From: DSOS01 sp035286585
Lineage (GTDB): Bacteria > Chloroflexota > Anaerolineae > Anaerolineales > UBA4823
Assembly: GCA_035286585.1 (NCBI GenBank)
Contig: DATEDC010000011.1
Span: 1 to 18,220, forward strand
Reading direction: 5' to 3'
DNA: 18,220 nt
The notes under the pieces were generated by a model, which worked only from the letters and a program-made list of their open reading frames with translations, ran no database searches and was not told where the DNA came from. The position numbers were made by a program, and so were the translations under genes. Position 1 is the first letter of the stretch. Every line of letters begins with the position of its first letter. Positions 7,381 to 14,327 of the stretch are shown piece by piece.

Positions 7381-7469
7381 ATATGCATAATATGATCATG
7401 TGTCAAGGGACAAAAAATGGTGACAAAATTTTTTTTAAAACATAAAGTCTCACAAAAAGGAGGACGACT

Positions 7470-8213
7470 ATGAACACCTCGCTGGTTAAATCCCAAAATC
7501 TCGGAGTGCTTTCCCAAAGAATTCACCTGCGTAGAGGCATGGCTTTTGGGCTGATCATCATCGCGGCTCTGCTGGCATTCGAGGTCTTCAATTACAGCAC
7601 CACCGATTTTGCCTTGTCGGACCTGCTGGGTGACCTGAGCTTCTTGGGCATCCGCTGGGCGACCATCCTGGCGATTGCCTTTTGTGGGATTGACTTCGCC
7701 GGCATCGCGCGCTTGTTTACACCTGAGGAAGGCGCTGATGAACCGGCCGAGGTATGGTATCTTTTCGGCGCCTGGTTGTTAGCCGCCACGATGAACGCCA
7801 TGCTGACCTGGTGGGGTGTGTCCATCGCTATACTGGAGCACCAATCTCTGGGGAACGCAGTCGTCGCCCGCGAAACCTTGCTCAAGGTCGTGCCAATTTT
7901 TGTGGCAGTGATGGTATGGCTGATTAGGGTATTGATTATCGGCACTTTCTCTGTGGCGGGTGAGCGTTTGTTCAGCCAGGCAGATAAAAGAAGTGGGATG
8001 TTCGGTCGCGCGGAAAGCAATGCAAAAATTAACAGCTCCCGGATGATCAACCGGCCATCCCGCAATATCGCCCAACCTCTCTCCTCATTCTCGCCAGCTC
8101 CCAAGCCCAACCAGGTTTCCGAACCCGGATTCTCACACCAGGAACCCACCTACCACCCGGTAGCCATGCGCTCACGCTACGAGGGGAGCAATTCCTCACA
8201 AACTAGAAGATAG
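7470..8213 (+). CDS. Four-helix integral membrane protein, unknown function
   Basis: I do not recognise this 247-residue protein. Four hydrophobic helices lie at about 24-41, 58-80, 95-121 and 136-163. Acidic loops ('TPEEGADEPAE', 84-94) separate helices 2 and 3. A polar, Ser/Pro/Asn-rich, basic tail of about 85 residues follows helix 4 and looks unstructured. The positive residues before helix 1 (RIHLRR) and after helix 4 suggest both ends are cytoplasmic. No catalytic motif is visible. The start is secure: AAGGAGGA (7457-7464) lies five bases before the ATG. The gene is divergent from a lytic transglycosylase and is driven by a strong promoter with a LexA-like palindrome in its spacer. Damage-inducible envelope change, lysis or DNA-transfer roles are possible, but these rest on context only. 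Confidence 0.8.
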   Translation: MNTSLVKSQNLGVLSQRIHLRRGMAFGLIIIAALLAFEVFNYSTTDFALSDLLGDLSFLGIRWATILAIAFCGIDFAGIARLFTPEEGADEPAEVWYLFGAWLLAATMNAMLTWWGVSIAILEHQSLGNAVVARETLLKVVPIFVAVMVWLIRVLIIGTFSVAGERLFSQADKRSGMFGRAESNAKINSSRMINRPSRNIAQPLSSFSPAPKPNQVSEPGFSHQEPTYHPVAMRSRYEGSNSSQTRR

Positions 8214-8253
8214 TTGACGGGCATTTAGCGGATACGAACTCCCCCAATTTTGC

Positions 8254-8283
8254 ATTACCCCGGATGATATATTCCGGGGTAAT
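8254..8283. terminator. Perfect 11-bp hairpin between convergent genes
   Basis: ATTACCCCGGA (8254-8264) and its exact complement (8273-8283) flank an 8-base loop. It lies between the end of the membrane protein gene and the convergent histidine kinase gene, where a bidirectional terminator is expected. Neither side has a clean T-run, so efficiency is uncertain. Confidence 0.45.
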
Positions 8284-8312
8284 CATCATTACGGCTGCAC
8301 GAATGAACTTGG

Positions 8313-8345
8313 CGACCCAATGTGGGTCGACCTTTTGATTTATTT
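8313..8345 (+). terminator. Candidate terminator for the membrane protein gene
   Basis: CGACCCA (8313-8319) pairs with TGGGTCG (8323-8329) over a 3-base loop, followed by CCTTTTGATTTATTT. The stem is short but the T-rich tail is on the right side for plus-strand transcription. The tail overlaps the last codon of the convergent histidine kinase. Confidence 0.45.
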
Positions 8346-9756
8346 AACCCTGTATTTCTTCCTCCGGGCAGCCGTTTACTGCTAAGGGCAGCCAGACGCA
8401 AAACGTCGTCCCCACGTCATAGCGGGAATCGACTTCGATCCTCCCGCCGTGGTTGCGAACGATCCAATAAGCAATCGAGAGGCCTAATCCATAGCCTTTC
8501 CCGTCTTTCTGCCGCGTGCGGGCTTTCTCACCGCGGTAAAATCTCTCGAAAATATGAGGTAGATCTTCCGGGGGGATGCCCGGACCATTATCGCTCACCG
8601 TAAGGCGCGCATACTCGCCCTCTTTCCCCAATCCAACCACTACCTCACCACCTGCTGGCGTGTAATTGATCGCGTTGCCGATCAAATTGACTAACACCTG
8701 CTTTATCCGGTCTTGATCCGCACAAGTGATCACCTGGTCGATTTCACCCAGGCGGAGGCTCGTCCGCTCACGGACCAGAACGCGCATTTGCTGCATGACC
8801 TGCAAGAGAATTGTGTCCAACTCAACAATTTGCTTGTGCAGCGGCAGTTTCCCCGATTCCGCCTGGGCTAACAATAACAAGTCTCCCACCAGGCGAGATA
8901 GTCGCTCCACTTCATTGCTGATGCTCTCCATAGATTCAAGATCCATGCAATCCATCCGGCGCATCAAGTCCACATTGCCGCGAATTACCGTCAAGGGCGT
9001 CCTCAGTTCGTGGCCCACGTCCGCCAGGAAACGGCGCTGGGTGTTAAATAAATTTTCCAACCTGCTGAGGGTCAGGTTGAAGGCAGAAATCAATTGACCA
9101 ACCTCATCCTCTTCGGGTCCATGGTAGGGGATACGCCGGGAGAGGTCATCCGCGCGGGTAATTTGCTGAGCCACCTTCGTCATGCCACCCAGCGGAGCCA
9201 GGGCTTGCCTCGTGCTAACCCATCCAGCCAGGCCGGCAACCAGCATCGAAGTGGTGGCTCCCAGAATCAGCACCCAAAGCAGCGAGCGTTGAGTGGCGTC
9301 CACGACAGTCAGGCTGGTAACGACCTGCAATGTCCCGACGAACCGATCGCCCTCGCCAATAACCAGTGGAACGGTGTAGGCGCGCATGTGGTAGTTGCCG
9401 ACGTTGGTTTCCACAAACACATTTCTGAAAACCGGTTGGCTGGATTGAAGTCCTGCGGGATCGAACGGGCGCCTTAAAGGCGCATTCAAAGGATAGATCA
9501 ACTGGCGATCCCTGTTCCAGATCTGAAATGACAACCCGGGCGACAATTCCATATCTATCGGCCGCTTCAGCGCTAAATTACCGCTGACATCCACCGCAAT
9601 ATTGGGCCAAATGTCATCTGCGGTTCGTTTCAGCAAGCTATCAACCTGGGAAATCAGGCTCAAGCTCACGGAGGCATATACGGCAACCCCGAACAAGAGC
9701 AGAATTCCCCCCACGATCGAAGTGTACAAAAAGGTTAAGCGTACCCGCAGCGGCAT
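8344..9756 (-). CDS. Membrane sensor histidine kinase (HisKA, EnvZ/OmpR class)
   Basis: This 470-residue sensor has helices at about 7-30 and 158-180 flanking an extracytoplasmic domain of about 125 residues. A HAMP linker covers about 180-235. The HisKA H-box has phospho-acceptor H249 in 'DVGHELRTPL'. ATP-binding boxes follow: N (N357, N361 in 'NLIGNAINY'), G1 'DNGPGIP' at 389-395, F 'FERFYRGE' at 403-410 and G2 'GKGYGLGLS' at 419-427. All catalytic elements are present. It should autophosphorylate and pass phosphate to the response regulator encoded 62 bases upstream in the same transcript. The ATG at 9756 has only a distant GGAG. The signal is unknown; no known ligand fold is evident in the sensor domain. 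Confidence 0.95.
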   Translation of the reverse strand: MPLRVRLTFLYTSIVGGILLLFGVAVYASVSLSLISQVDSLLKRTADDIWPNIAVDVSGNLALKRPIDMELSPGLSFQIWNRDRQLIYPLNAPLRRPFDPAGLQSSQPVFRNVFVETNVGNYHMRAYTVPLVIGEGDRFVGTLQVVTSLTVVDATQRSLLWVLILGATTSMLVAGLAGWVSTRQALAPLGGMTKVAQQITRADDLSRRIPYHGPEEDEVGQLISAFNLTLSRLENLFNTQRRFLADVGHELRTPLTVIRGNVDLMRRMDCMDLESMESISNEVERLSRLVGDLLLLAQAESGKLPLHKQIVELDTILLQVMQQMRVLVRERTSLRLGEIDQVITCADQDRIKQVLVNLIGNAINYTPAGGEVVVGLGKEGEYARLTVSDNGPGIPPEDLPHIFERFYRGEKARTRQKDGKGYGLGLSIAYWIVRNHGGRIEVDSRYDVGTTFCVWLPLAVNGCPEEEIQG

Positions 9757-9818
9757 CGTTCAGGCGTCTCCAGATTCAACTGCAATGCTCGATTGAGTAA
9801 TTGGGGTCGAAGCGGCGA

Positions 9819-10496
9819 TTAATTTGTCTCCCGCAGGACATACCCCATGCCGCGCACGGTATGGATCAAGCGCGATTCCCCTTCCAATTCGAGCTTCTGG
9901 CGCAAATAGCGGATATACACTTCAATGATGTTGCTTTCACCGCCGAAATCATACCCCCACACGCGATCAAATATCATATCGCGGGTCAGCACCTGGCGCG
10001 GGTGGCGCATAAAAAGATCCAGGAGTTCGTATTCCTTGGCGGTCAGCGCGATCACCCGGTCGACTCGCGCAGCCTGCCTTGTGCCAGTATCCAGGGTCAG
10101 ATCGGCAAATCTGAGAACCTGGGGGCGGCTGGGCTGAGCGCGGCGGAGCAAGGCGCGTATGCGGGCCAACAGCTCGTCGAGGTTGAACGGCTTGACCATA
10201 TAATCATCCGCGCCCATGTCCAGGCCCTGGATGCGATCATTGACGCTATCTTTGGCGGTGAGGATCAAAATGGGCAGCGGTCCACCAGCGCGCAACCGCC
10301 GGCACACCTCTAGCCCATCTATTCCAGGCAGCATCAAGTCCAGGACGACCAGGTCCGGCGGATTATCGCGCGCGATGGCCAATCCTGCCTGACCCTCTGC
10401 AGCAGTATCGACCTGATACCCTTCATAGGCGAGGCCCCGGCGTAAAAATTTCAAGATTGCTTCATCGTCCTCGATAATTAAAACACGTGCACTCAT
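9819..10496 (-). CDS. OmpR/PhoB-family response regulator
   Basis: This 225-residue transcription factor has a receiver domain at about 3-115: acidic pocket D10/D11, phosphorylation site D53 in 'VVLDLMLPG', T80 and K102 in 'VKPF'. A winged-helix DNA-binding domain covers about 127-223. Its typical 'LTAKEYELLDLFMRHP' and 'IIEVYIRYLRQKL', and the end motif 'HTVRGMGYVLR', are all present. Nothing is missing. The ATG at 10496 is preceded by AAGGAGGG with ideal spacing. It is the first gene of the two-component pair, with its own likely promoter about 27 bases upstream. Targets are unknown; the closest broad analogues are regulators of envelope stress or nutrient response. Confidence 0.96.
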   Translation of the reverse strand: MSARVLIIEDDEAILKFLRRGLAYEGYQVDTAAEGQAGLAIARDNPPDLVVLDLMLPGIDGLEVCRRLRAGGPLPILILTAKDSVNDRIQGLDMGADDYMVKPFNLDELLARIRALLRRAQPSRPQVLRFADLTLDTGTRQAARVDRVIALTAKEYELLDLFMRHPRQVLTRDMIFDRVWGYDFGGESNIIEVYIRYLRQKLELEGESRLIHTVRGMGYVLRETN

Positions 10497-10522
10497 AGTG
10501 CCCTCCTTGAACCGATGAACAC

Positions 10523-10531
10523 TTTATACCA
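10523..10531 (-). promoter_or_regulatory. Extended -10 promoter for the two-component operon
   Basis: On the minus strand TGG-TATAAA (10531 down to 10523) makes an extended -10 element. It lies about 27 bases before the response regulator ATG, between that gene and the end of rpiA. A TTGACA also occurs at 10537-10542 but is only nine bases from the -10, so it is not its -35. Confidence 0.45.
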
Positions 10532-10555
10532 TAAGCTTGTCAAAATCACGTGCGC

Positions 10556-11260
10556 TCAGGCGGAACTCGCCCTTGATTCCAGTATCTTGATTCCCTGGGC
10601 TCCTGAAACGATTACCTGGTGGGCCATGTTCAGGAACAAACCATGTTCCACGATACCCGGGCGATCCGCCAGGACTCTCGCCAGGGCAAAAGGATCCTCT
10701 AACCCACCGGCGAAGTAGCAGCAAGCCAGGTAGTTTCCATTATCCGTCACCGCGGGCTGATCGTCTCTGTCGAGCATCAACTTTACCTGGCAGCCAAGAG
10801 ACTCGAGCCAACGCACATGGGCGCCGTATTCGAATGGCACAATCTCGACCGGCAGCGGACCTTTCGTGCCCAGGCGGGAGACCAGCTTGGTTTCATCGAC
10901 AACGATTACCAGCTTTGCAGCATGGATCTCGACAATTTTCTCGCGCAATAGCGCTCTACCCAGACCCTTGATCAGATTCAGATCAGGATCCACTTCGTCT
11001 GCGCCATCGACCGCCAGATCCAGGACAGGATGTTCATCCAGCGAGGTAAGGGGGATATGCGCCCGGCGCGCCAGCCTGGCGCACTTCTCTGAGGTAGGTA
11101 CGGCATAAATATCCCTCAGGTTACCCGAGCGGATACGCTGGCCCAGCATTTCAATGAATTGTGCGCTGGTCGAACCACTGCCCAGGCCCAGTGTCATCCC
11201 ATCCTGGACGTAGCTCAGCGCGCATTCGGCTGCTTTTCGCTTGAGAATATCTCGAGCCAT
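10556..11260 (-). CDS. rpiA: Ribose-5-phosphate isomerase A
   Basis: This 234-residue enzyme interconverts ribose-5-phosphate and ribulose-5-phosphate in the pentose phosphate or Calvin pathway. The N-terminal phosphate-binding loop is 'GLGSGSTSAQF' at about 25-35. 'DGADEV' gives D85 and D88. 'IKGLG' gives K98. 'LLREK' gives the catalytic base E107. These correspond to D81, D84, K94 and E103 of E. coli RpiA. The ATG at 11260 is chosen because GGGGAG lies five bases upstream and the protein then begins like other RpiA proteins; an upstream TTG at 11314 would overlap the glpX stop. The gene follows glpX by 40 bases on the same strand, pairing two sugar-phosphate enzymes. Confidence 0.96.
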   Translation of the reverse strand: MARDILKRKAAECALSYVQDGMTLGLGSGSTSAQFIEMLGQRIRSGNLRDIYAVPTSEKCARLARRAHIPLTSLDEHPVLDLAVDGADEVDPDLNLIKGLGRALLREKIVEIHAAKLVIVVDETKLVSRLGTKGPLPVEIVPFEYGAHVRWLESLGCQVKLMLDRDDQPAVTDNGNYLACCYFAGGLEDPFALARVLADRPGIVEHGLFLNMAHQVIVSGAQGIKILESRASSA

Positions 11261-11300
11261 GTTCTCCCCGCGAGTGGATGCGGATGCCAACCAGCCTGGC

Positions 11301-12290
11301 TCAGGCATATTCAATTCCGCTGATGCGCATTAATTTATCCCAACGATGGATGCCTTCGATAAAACGGATGGTGCCCGATAAACCGCGAATGACCAATGAG
11401 TACGTGCGCGCCCCGCCGGCCTCATAAACAACCCCGCCCAACAGTTGACCGGGAGCCGTGATGCCCGTCGCGGCAAAGTGGACGTCATCGGACTTCACCA
11501 TATCATCCAGGGTCAGGGTGCGGTTGAGATCGATCCCCGCCGCCAGGACAGCCTCCCGCTCACCGGGTTTCTGGGGCGCCAGCCGGCCCAAAAGCTGCCC
11601 ACCCAGCGCTTTTATGGCGCAGGCGGCAATTACTCCTTCCGGCGTCCCACCGATGTTGATCATCAAGTCCACCCCGGTGTACGGCAGAGCCGCCATCAAT
11701 GCGCCAGCCACGTCTCCATCTTGATGGAGGGTGACACGAGCTCCAGCCGAGGCAATCTCGGCGATGATCTGAGCGTGGCGTGGCCTTTCCAACACGAAGA
11801 CCGTCAAATCGCTCACGTCCTTCCCCAGAGCGCGGGCTACGTTTTTGAGATTATCGATCACCGGCGCGTCCAGATCAACCACATCTCTGGCTTCTGGACC
11901 AACGGCTATTTTTTCCATATAAAACGCCGGGCCGGGATTCCACATTGTTCCCCGAGGGGCAACAGCAATCACTGAGATCGCATTCGGTTTTCCTTTCGCC
12001 AGCAGGTTGGTGCCTTCGACCGGATCTACAGCCACATCGACGGCAACGCCCTGCCCATTGCCGATGCGCTCGCCATTGTATAACATGGGGGCTTCATCTT
12101 TTTCACCCTCACCGATAACGATGACGCCGTCCATATCCAACGTTGACAGCATCAAGCGCATCGCATCCACGGCAGACTGGTCGCCTTCTTCTTTCTGATT
12201 GCGACCCATCCAGCGTGCAGCCGCCATCGCTGCCGCCTCGGTAACACGCACCAGGTCCATACCTAGATTACGCTCGGGTTTCTCACTCAC
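11301..12290 (-). CDS. glpX: Class II fructose-1,6-bisphosphatase
   Basis: This 329-residue enzyme hydrolyses fructose-1,6-bisphosphate to fructose-6-phosphate, the committed gluconeogenic step (also a Calvin-cycle step). Metal-site motifs of the GlpX family are 'VIGEGEKDEAPMLY' at about 58-71 and 'VAVDPVEGTN' at about 86-95, with D89, E92 and T94. 'NIGGTPEGVIAACAIKALGG' follows in the second half and holds the later conserved glutamate. The start is a GTG at 12290, with AGGAAGGAG just upstream; a longer GTG start at 12329 would overlap the cytochrome stop and lacks a Shine-Dalgarno. Length matches E. coli GlpX (336). Some bacterial homologues also cleave sedoheptulose-1,7-bisphosphate; that cannot be told here. 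Confidence 0.96.
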   Translation of the reverse strand: MSEKPERNLGMDLVRVTEAAAMAAARWMGRNQKEEGDQSAVDAMRLMLSTLDMDGVIVIGEGEKDEAPMLYNGERIGNGQGVAVDVAVDPVEGTNLLAKGKPNAISVIAVAPRGTMWNPGPAFYMEKIAVGPEARDVVDLDAPVIDNLKNVARALGKDVSDLTVFVLERPRHAQIIAEIASAGARVTLHQDGDVAGALMAALPYTGVDLMINIGGTPEGVIAACAIKALGGQLLGRLAPQKPGEREAVLAAGIDLNRTLTLDDMVKSDDVHFAATGITAPGQLLGGVVYEAGGARTYSLVIRGLSGTIRFIEGIHRWDKLMRISGIEYA

Positions 12291-12325
12291 AATGGCTCCT
12301 TCCTGGGTTGTCAATCGAGCCCACT

Positions 12326-12736
12326 TCACTTAAGGGTTAACATGAAGGCAACCAGATCGTTGATTTCCTGCTCGCTTAAATCTTCGCCAAACTCCTGGTA
12401 CATAATTCCCGGGAAAAAGCCTTCCAGCACGTGGGCGTCCGGGTTGATGATCGACTCGCGCAAATAACCCTCGGCGGATAATCCCGGGACCATCGACCCA
12501 GCCCTCTCAGCAACGCCAGCGTGAGAGGGTCCCACCAGGGTCACACCTGCTTCGAGCGAGTGGCAAGTGATGCAACCTGGTGCAGCCCTGGGGCTCAAAA
12601 TCGTCTTCTGATATAGCACTTTTCCCCTGGCGGGGTTGCCTGAGGCCGGAGAGCCGTTCTCCGCATCGCTCCCGCAAGCCGCAATCAGCAGGCATATTGG
12701 GAGAATGTGGAATACAATGAACAGCAACCGCTTCAC
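12326..12736 (-). CDS. Small lipoprotein cytochrome c (class I, mono-heme)
   Basis: This 136-residue electron carrier is predicted to be anchored to the outer face of the membrane. The signal peptide ends in a lipobox 'LIAAC' with lipidated C21. One heme site CITCH is at 55-59 (H59 axial). The likely sixth ligand is M112 in 'PGIMYQEF', in the loop preceding the C-terminal helix 'SEQEINDLVAFML'. This layout resembles the cytochrome c domains fused to or encoded near heme-copper oxidase subunits. The start is a GTG at 12736, preceded by GGGAGGGTG; an in-frame TTG at 12841 would destroy the signal peptide. It stands alone between the ribosomal terminator and glpX (gap 35 bases), so its redox partners are elsewhere. 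Confidence 0.88.
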   Translation of the reverse strand: MKRLLFIVFHILPICLLIAACGSDAENGSPASGNPARGKVLYQKTILSPRAAPGCITCHSLEAGVTLVGPSHAGVAERAGSMVPGLSAEGYLRESIINPDAHVLEGFFPGIMYQEFGEDLSEQEINDLVAFMLTLK

Positions 12737-12778
12737 AAGAATCACCCTCCCACTACAACTTAGAAAAATTGCCTCAGA

Positions 12779-12784
12779 ATCATA
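12779..12784 (-). promoter_or_regulatory. Possible -10 element for the cytochrome c gene
   Basis: TATGAT on the minus strand, with a poor TTTCAG-like -35 17 bases upstream, is the best promoter candidate between the rplL terminator and the cytochrome start at 12736. Weak evidence. Confidence 0.3.
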
Positions 12785-12848
12785 ACTGAAGTTTATCACA
12801 CCTGAAACCGGGCGATAATCCGTTCTCCAGGTCCGACCCAAAGCACCC

Positions 12849-12894
12849 TATATAAAAGGGTGTGCAGGCTGCAATAGAAGCAGTCTGCACACCC
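12849..12894 (-). terminator. Rho-independent terminator after rplL
   Basis: On the minus strand GGGTGTGCAG-A-CTGC pairs with GCAG-C-CTGCACACCC (12858-12894) over a 7-base loop, with one A/C mismatch. TTTTATATA follows. It lies about 70 bases after the rplL stop and closes the ribosomal protein transcript. Confidence 0.85.
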
Positions 12895-12963
12895 GCACGT
12901 ATATTGGCTTTTCTCCGCCAGGAACCTATCCAAGGCAGGAGAAGTTTACCCACCAGCTAAAGA

Positions 12964-13347
12964 TCAGGCAACTTCGATGACTGCGCCAGCAGCTTCAAGC
13001 TTGGCCTTGGCGTCTGTGGCAGCCTCTTTACTGACGGCTTCCAAGACTTTACCGCCGGCCGTCTCTGCCAGGTCTTTGGCCTCTTTCAGCCCCAGGCTGG
13101 TTAGCTGGCGGATGGTCTTAATGACCTCGATTTTCTTTGGACCGGCATCCTTGATGACCACATCGAACTCGGTCTTTTCTTCCTCGGGTTCAGCCGCAGC
13201 GGCGGCAACAGGCGCAACAGCGGAAGCCATAGCGACAGGAGAAGCGGCGGAAACCCCCCAGGCAGTTTCCAGCTTCTTCACCAGCTCGGAAGCTTCGAGC
13301 ACATTCAACTTACTCAATTGTTCAACAAGTTTATCCAGATCAGCCAT
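12964..13347 (-). CDS. rplL: 50S ribosomal protein L7/L12
   Basis: This 127-residue stalk protein recruits and activates translation GTPases as dimers bound to the L10 tail. The N-terminal dimerisation helices are at about 2-33 ('LDKLVEQLSKLNVLEASELVKKLE'). An Ala/Pro-rich hinge lies at about 34-55. The C-terminal factor-binding domain covers about 58-127, with the conserved 'KKIEVIKTIRQLTSLGLKEAK' surface. The ATG at 13347 has AAGGAG upstream. It is the last gene of the ribosomal run and is followed by a terminator. The 224-base gap to rplJ holds a palindromic MITE-like insertion whose transcript would fold into a long hairpin about 30 bases before the rplL ribosome binding site. Confidence 0.98.
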   Translation of the reverse strand: MADLDKLVEQLSKLNVLEASELVKKLETAWGVSAASPVAMASAVAPVAAAAAEPEEEKTEFDVVIKDAGPKKIEVIKTIRQLTSLGLKEAKDLAETAGGKVLEAVSKEAATDAKAKLEAAGAVIEVA

Positions 13348-13370
13348 TTTATACTCCTTTGTAAATGGTA

Positions 13371-13496
13371 ATTTATGTGGCTCTCTGGGAGTTTCCGTGG
13401 GAAGTCCCGGATTTGGGGGTGTGAGCGTGAGTCCGCACGCTCACACCCCCAAATCCGGTGTTCCACCACGGCGATTCCCAAAGAACCATTTATGTG
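13371..13496. repeat. 9-bp target-site duplication flanking the MITE-like element
   Basis: ATTTATGTG occurs at 13371-13379 and again at 13488-13496, immediately bordering the palindromic element. If the terminal repeats begin with GG, the duplication is 8 bp (ATTTATGT) and the ninth base matches by chance. Removing one copy plus the element restores a simple intergenic sequence. Confidence 0.75.
13379..13487. mobile_element. MITE-like palindromic element between rplJ and rplL
   Basis: This is a non-coding element of about 109 bp that is almost wholly self-complementary. The outer 22 bp at each end form imperfect terminal inverted repeats (17 of 22 matches; GGCTCTCTGGGAG on the left and GGTTCTTTGGGAA on the right strand). 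The inner 23 bp (13407-13429 and 13436-13458) are perfect complements around a 6-base loop. An 8-9 bp direct repeat of host DNA flanks it. No transposase is inside, so it would have to be moved in trans. Ends beginning GGnTCTT with 8-bp duplications recall the ISL3 family, from memory. No T-run follows the hairpin on the transcribed strand, so it is not a standard terminator. Confidence 0.75.
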
Positions 13497-13571
13497 ACGT
13501 AATTCTGCTTTCTTTTCAGGGCTGCCGGGATAGACACCCAGCCAACCCCGACGATTATCTCTGCTTCAACT

Positions 13572-14108
13572 CTATGCGGATTCTGCGGTCGCGCCCGTTT
13601 CGGCATACGCCTTGAACACGGAAGCCAACTGGCGGGCAGGTTCGGCCAGGGTGCGGACGAGCTGGCTGGCAGGCGCCAGGATGGTGCCCATGAGCAAAGC
13701 TCGCATGACGGGCAAGGGCGGCAGGTCAGCCAGGTTTTTAATCTGTTCTGCTGAGACCGGGTTTTGACCGAGGTAGCCGCCTTTCAGCTTGAGGGCATCG
13801 GATGCACGCGCGAACTCGTTGATTGCTTTTGCCATGGCAGGGGCGTCATCATATGTAAAACCAACAGCCGTGCTGCCCTCAAAAAAACCTTCCGGCAAAG
13901 CCAAACCGGCGTTCTTCACAGCCAGCCTGCCAAGCGTGTTCTTTACGATATGGAATTCGCCGCCCACCTCGCGAAGTTTCAGGCGCAGCTCATCCAACTG
14001 TTTCATGGTAAGACCGGTATATTCCGCAAGAATCAGAATCCGGCTTTGACTCACCCATTTTCCATATTCAGCGACAAGCTCCTCTTTCCGTTCCTTTTTG
14101 ATGGCCAA
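13572..14108 (-). CDS. rplJ: 50S ribosomal protein L10
   Basis: This 178-residue protein binds 23S rRNA and carries the L7/L12 dimers. Its N-terminal RNA-binding half has typical 'AEYTGLTMKQLDELRLKLREVGGEFHIVKNTL' (about 28-60). The C-terminal helix ('SQLVRTLAEPARQLASVFKAYAE') is the L12 docking site. I place the start at TTG 14108, since AAAGGAGGTGA lies eight bases ahead and the protein then begins 'MAIKKERKEELV' like other L10 proteins. A GTG at 14117 is inside the Shine-Dalgarno itself and is unlikely. Just upstream are an L10 leader RNA and a terminator hairpin, so expression is probably attenuated by L10 or the L10-L12 complex. Confidence 0.96.
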   Translation of the reverse strand: MAIKKERKEELVAEYGKWVSQSRILILAEYTGLTMKQLDELRLKLREVGGEFHIVKNTLGRLAVKNAGLALPEGFFEGSTAVGFTYDDAPAMAKAINEFARASDALKLKGGYLGQNPVSAEQIKNLADLPPLPVMRALLMGTILAPASQLVRTLAEPARQLASVFKAYAETGATAESA

Positions 14109-14125
14109 ATCGTTCACCTCCTTTC

Positions 14126-14165
14126 AAATAAAAAGTCTTTGCCTCGCTCGAGCCGGGCAAAGACT
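14126..14165 (-). terminator. Attenuator hairpin in the rplJ leader
   Basis: On the minus strand AGTCTTTGCC pairs perfectly with GGCAAAGACT (14134-14165, 12-base loop), followed by TTTTATTT. The T-run ends only a few bases before the rplJ Shine-Dalgarno, and no gene ends here. It is therefore an attenuator working with the leader RNA just upstream. Confidence 0.85.
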
Positions 14166-14300
14166 CTCCAACTAAAAACCGGAAACTAAAAGTTCAGCCG
14201 CTCCGGTATGGAGCCATCTCCACCTCGGCAGGAGATTAAGCTGGCGGGTCCAGCGGCAATCGCCGCCAAGCCTTCAGCGCCTGCTGTCTTTGGCGAAGCA
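14166..14300 (-). ncRNA. Ribosomal protein L10 leader RNA
   Basis: The transcript between rplA and rplJ carries conserved parts of the L10 leader family: AAAGACAGCAGG near its 5' side pairing through GCAGG (14280-14284) with CCTGCCGAGGTGG (CCTGC at 14228-14232). A GCGGC-GATT-GCCGC hairpin lies between them. A GCTCC/GGAGC hairpin and then the attenuator stem follow. In Firmicutes the same RNA binds L10(L12)4 and controls rplJL. Boundaries are approximate. Confidence 0.8.
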
Positions 14301-14327
14301 GAATTCAATGAACCAGGGGCACTTAAG

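Noticed and set aside
12736..12752. GTGGGAGGG phrase before the cytochrome start as a third L1-like site
   Set aside because: The 3' half (CCCG...CACCAC) is missing, so the two-stem fold cannot form. The phrase simply contains the Shine-Dalgarno.
12737..12841. Longer cytochrome c N-terminus from a TTG at 12841
   Set aside because: It would bury the lipoprotein signal peptide inside the protein. The GTG at 12736 has a Shine-Dalgarno and leaves a normal lipobox.
13379..13487. The rplJ-rplL hairpin as an intrinsic terminator or CRISPR-like repeat
   Set aside because: No T-run follows on the transcribed strand and there is a single palindrome, not spaced repeats. The flanking duplication favours an inserted element.
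12977..13615. Plus-strand open frame of 212 codons opposite rplL
   Set aside because: It is antisense to rplL and runs over the MITE-like element. Its composition is the shadow of the Ala/Glu-rich L12 gene, with no independent ribosome binding site.
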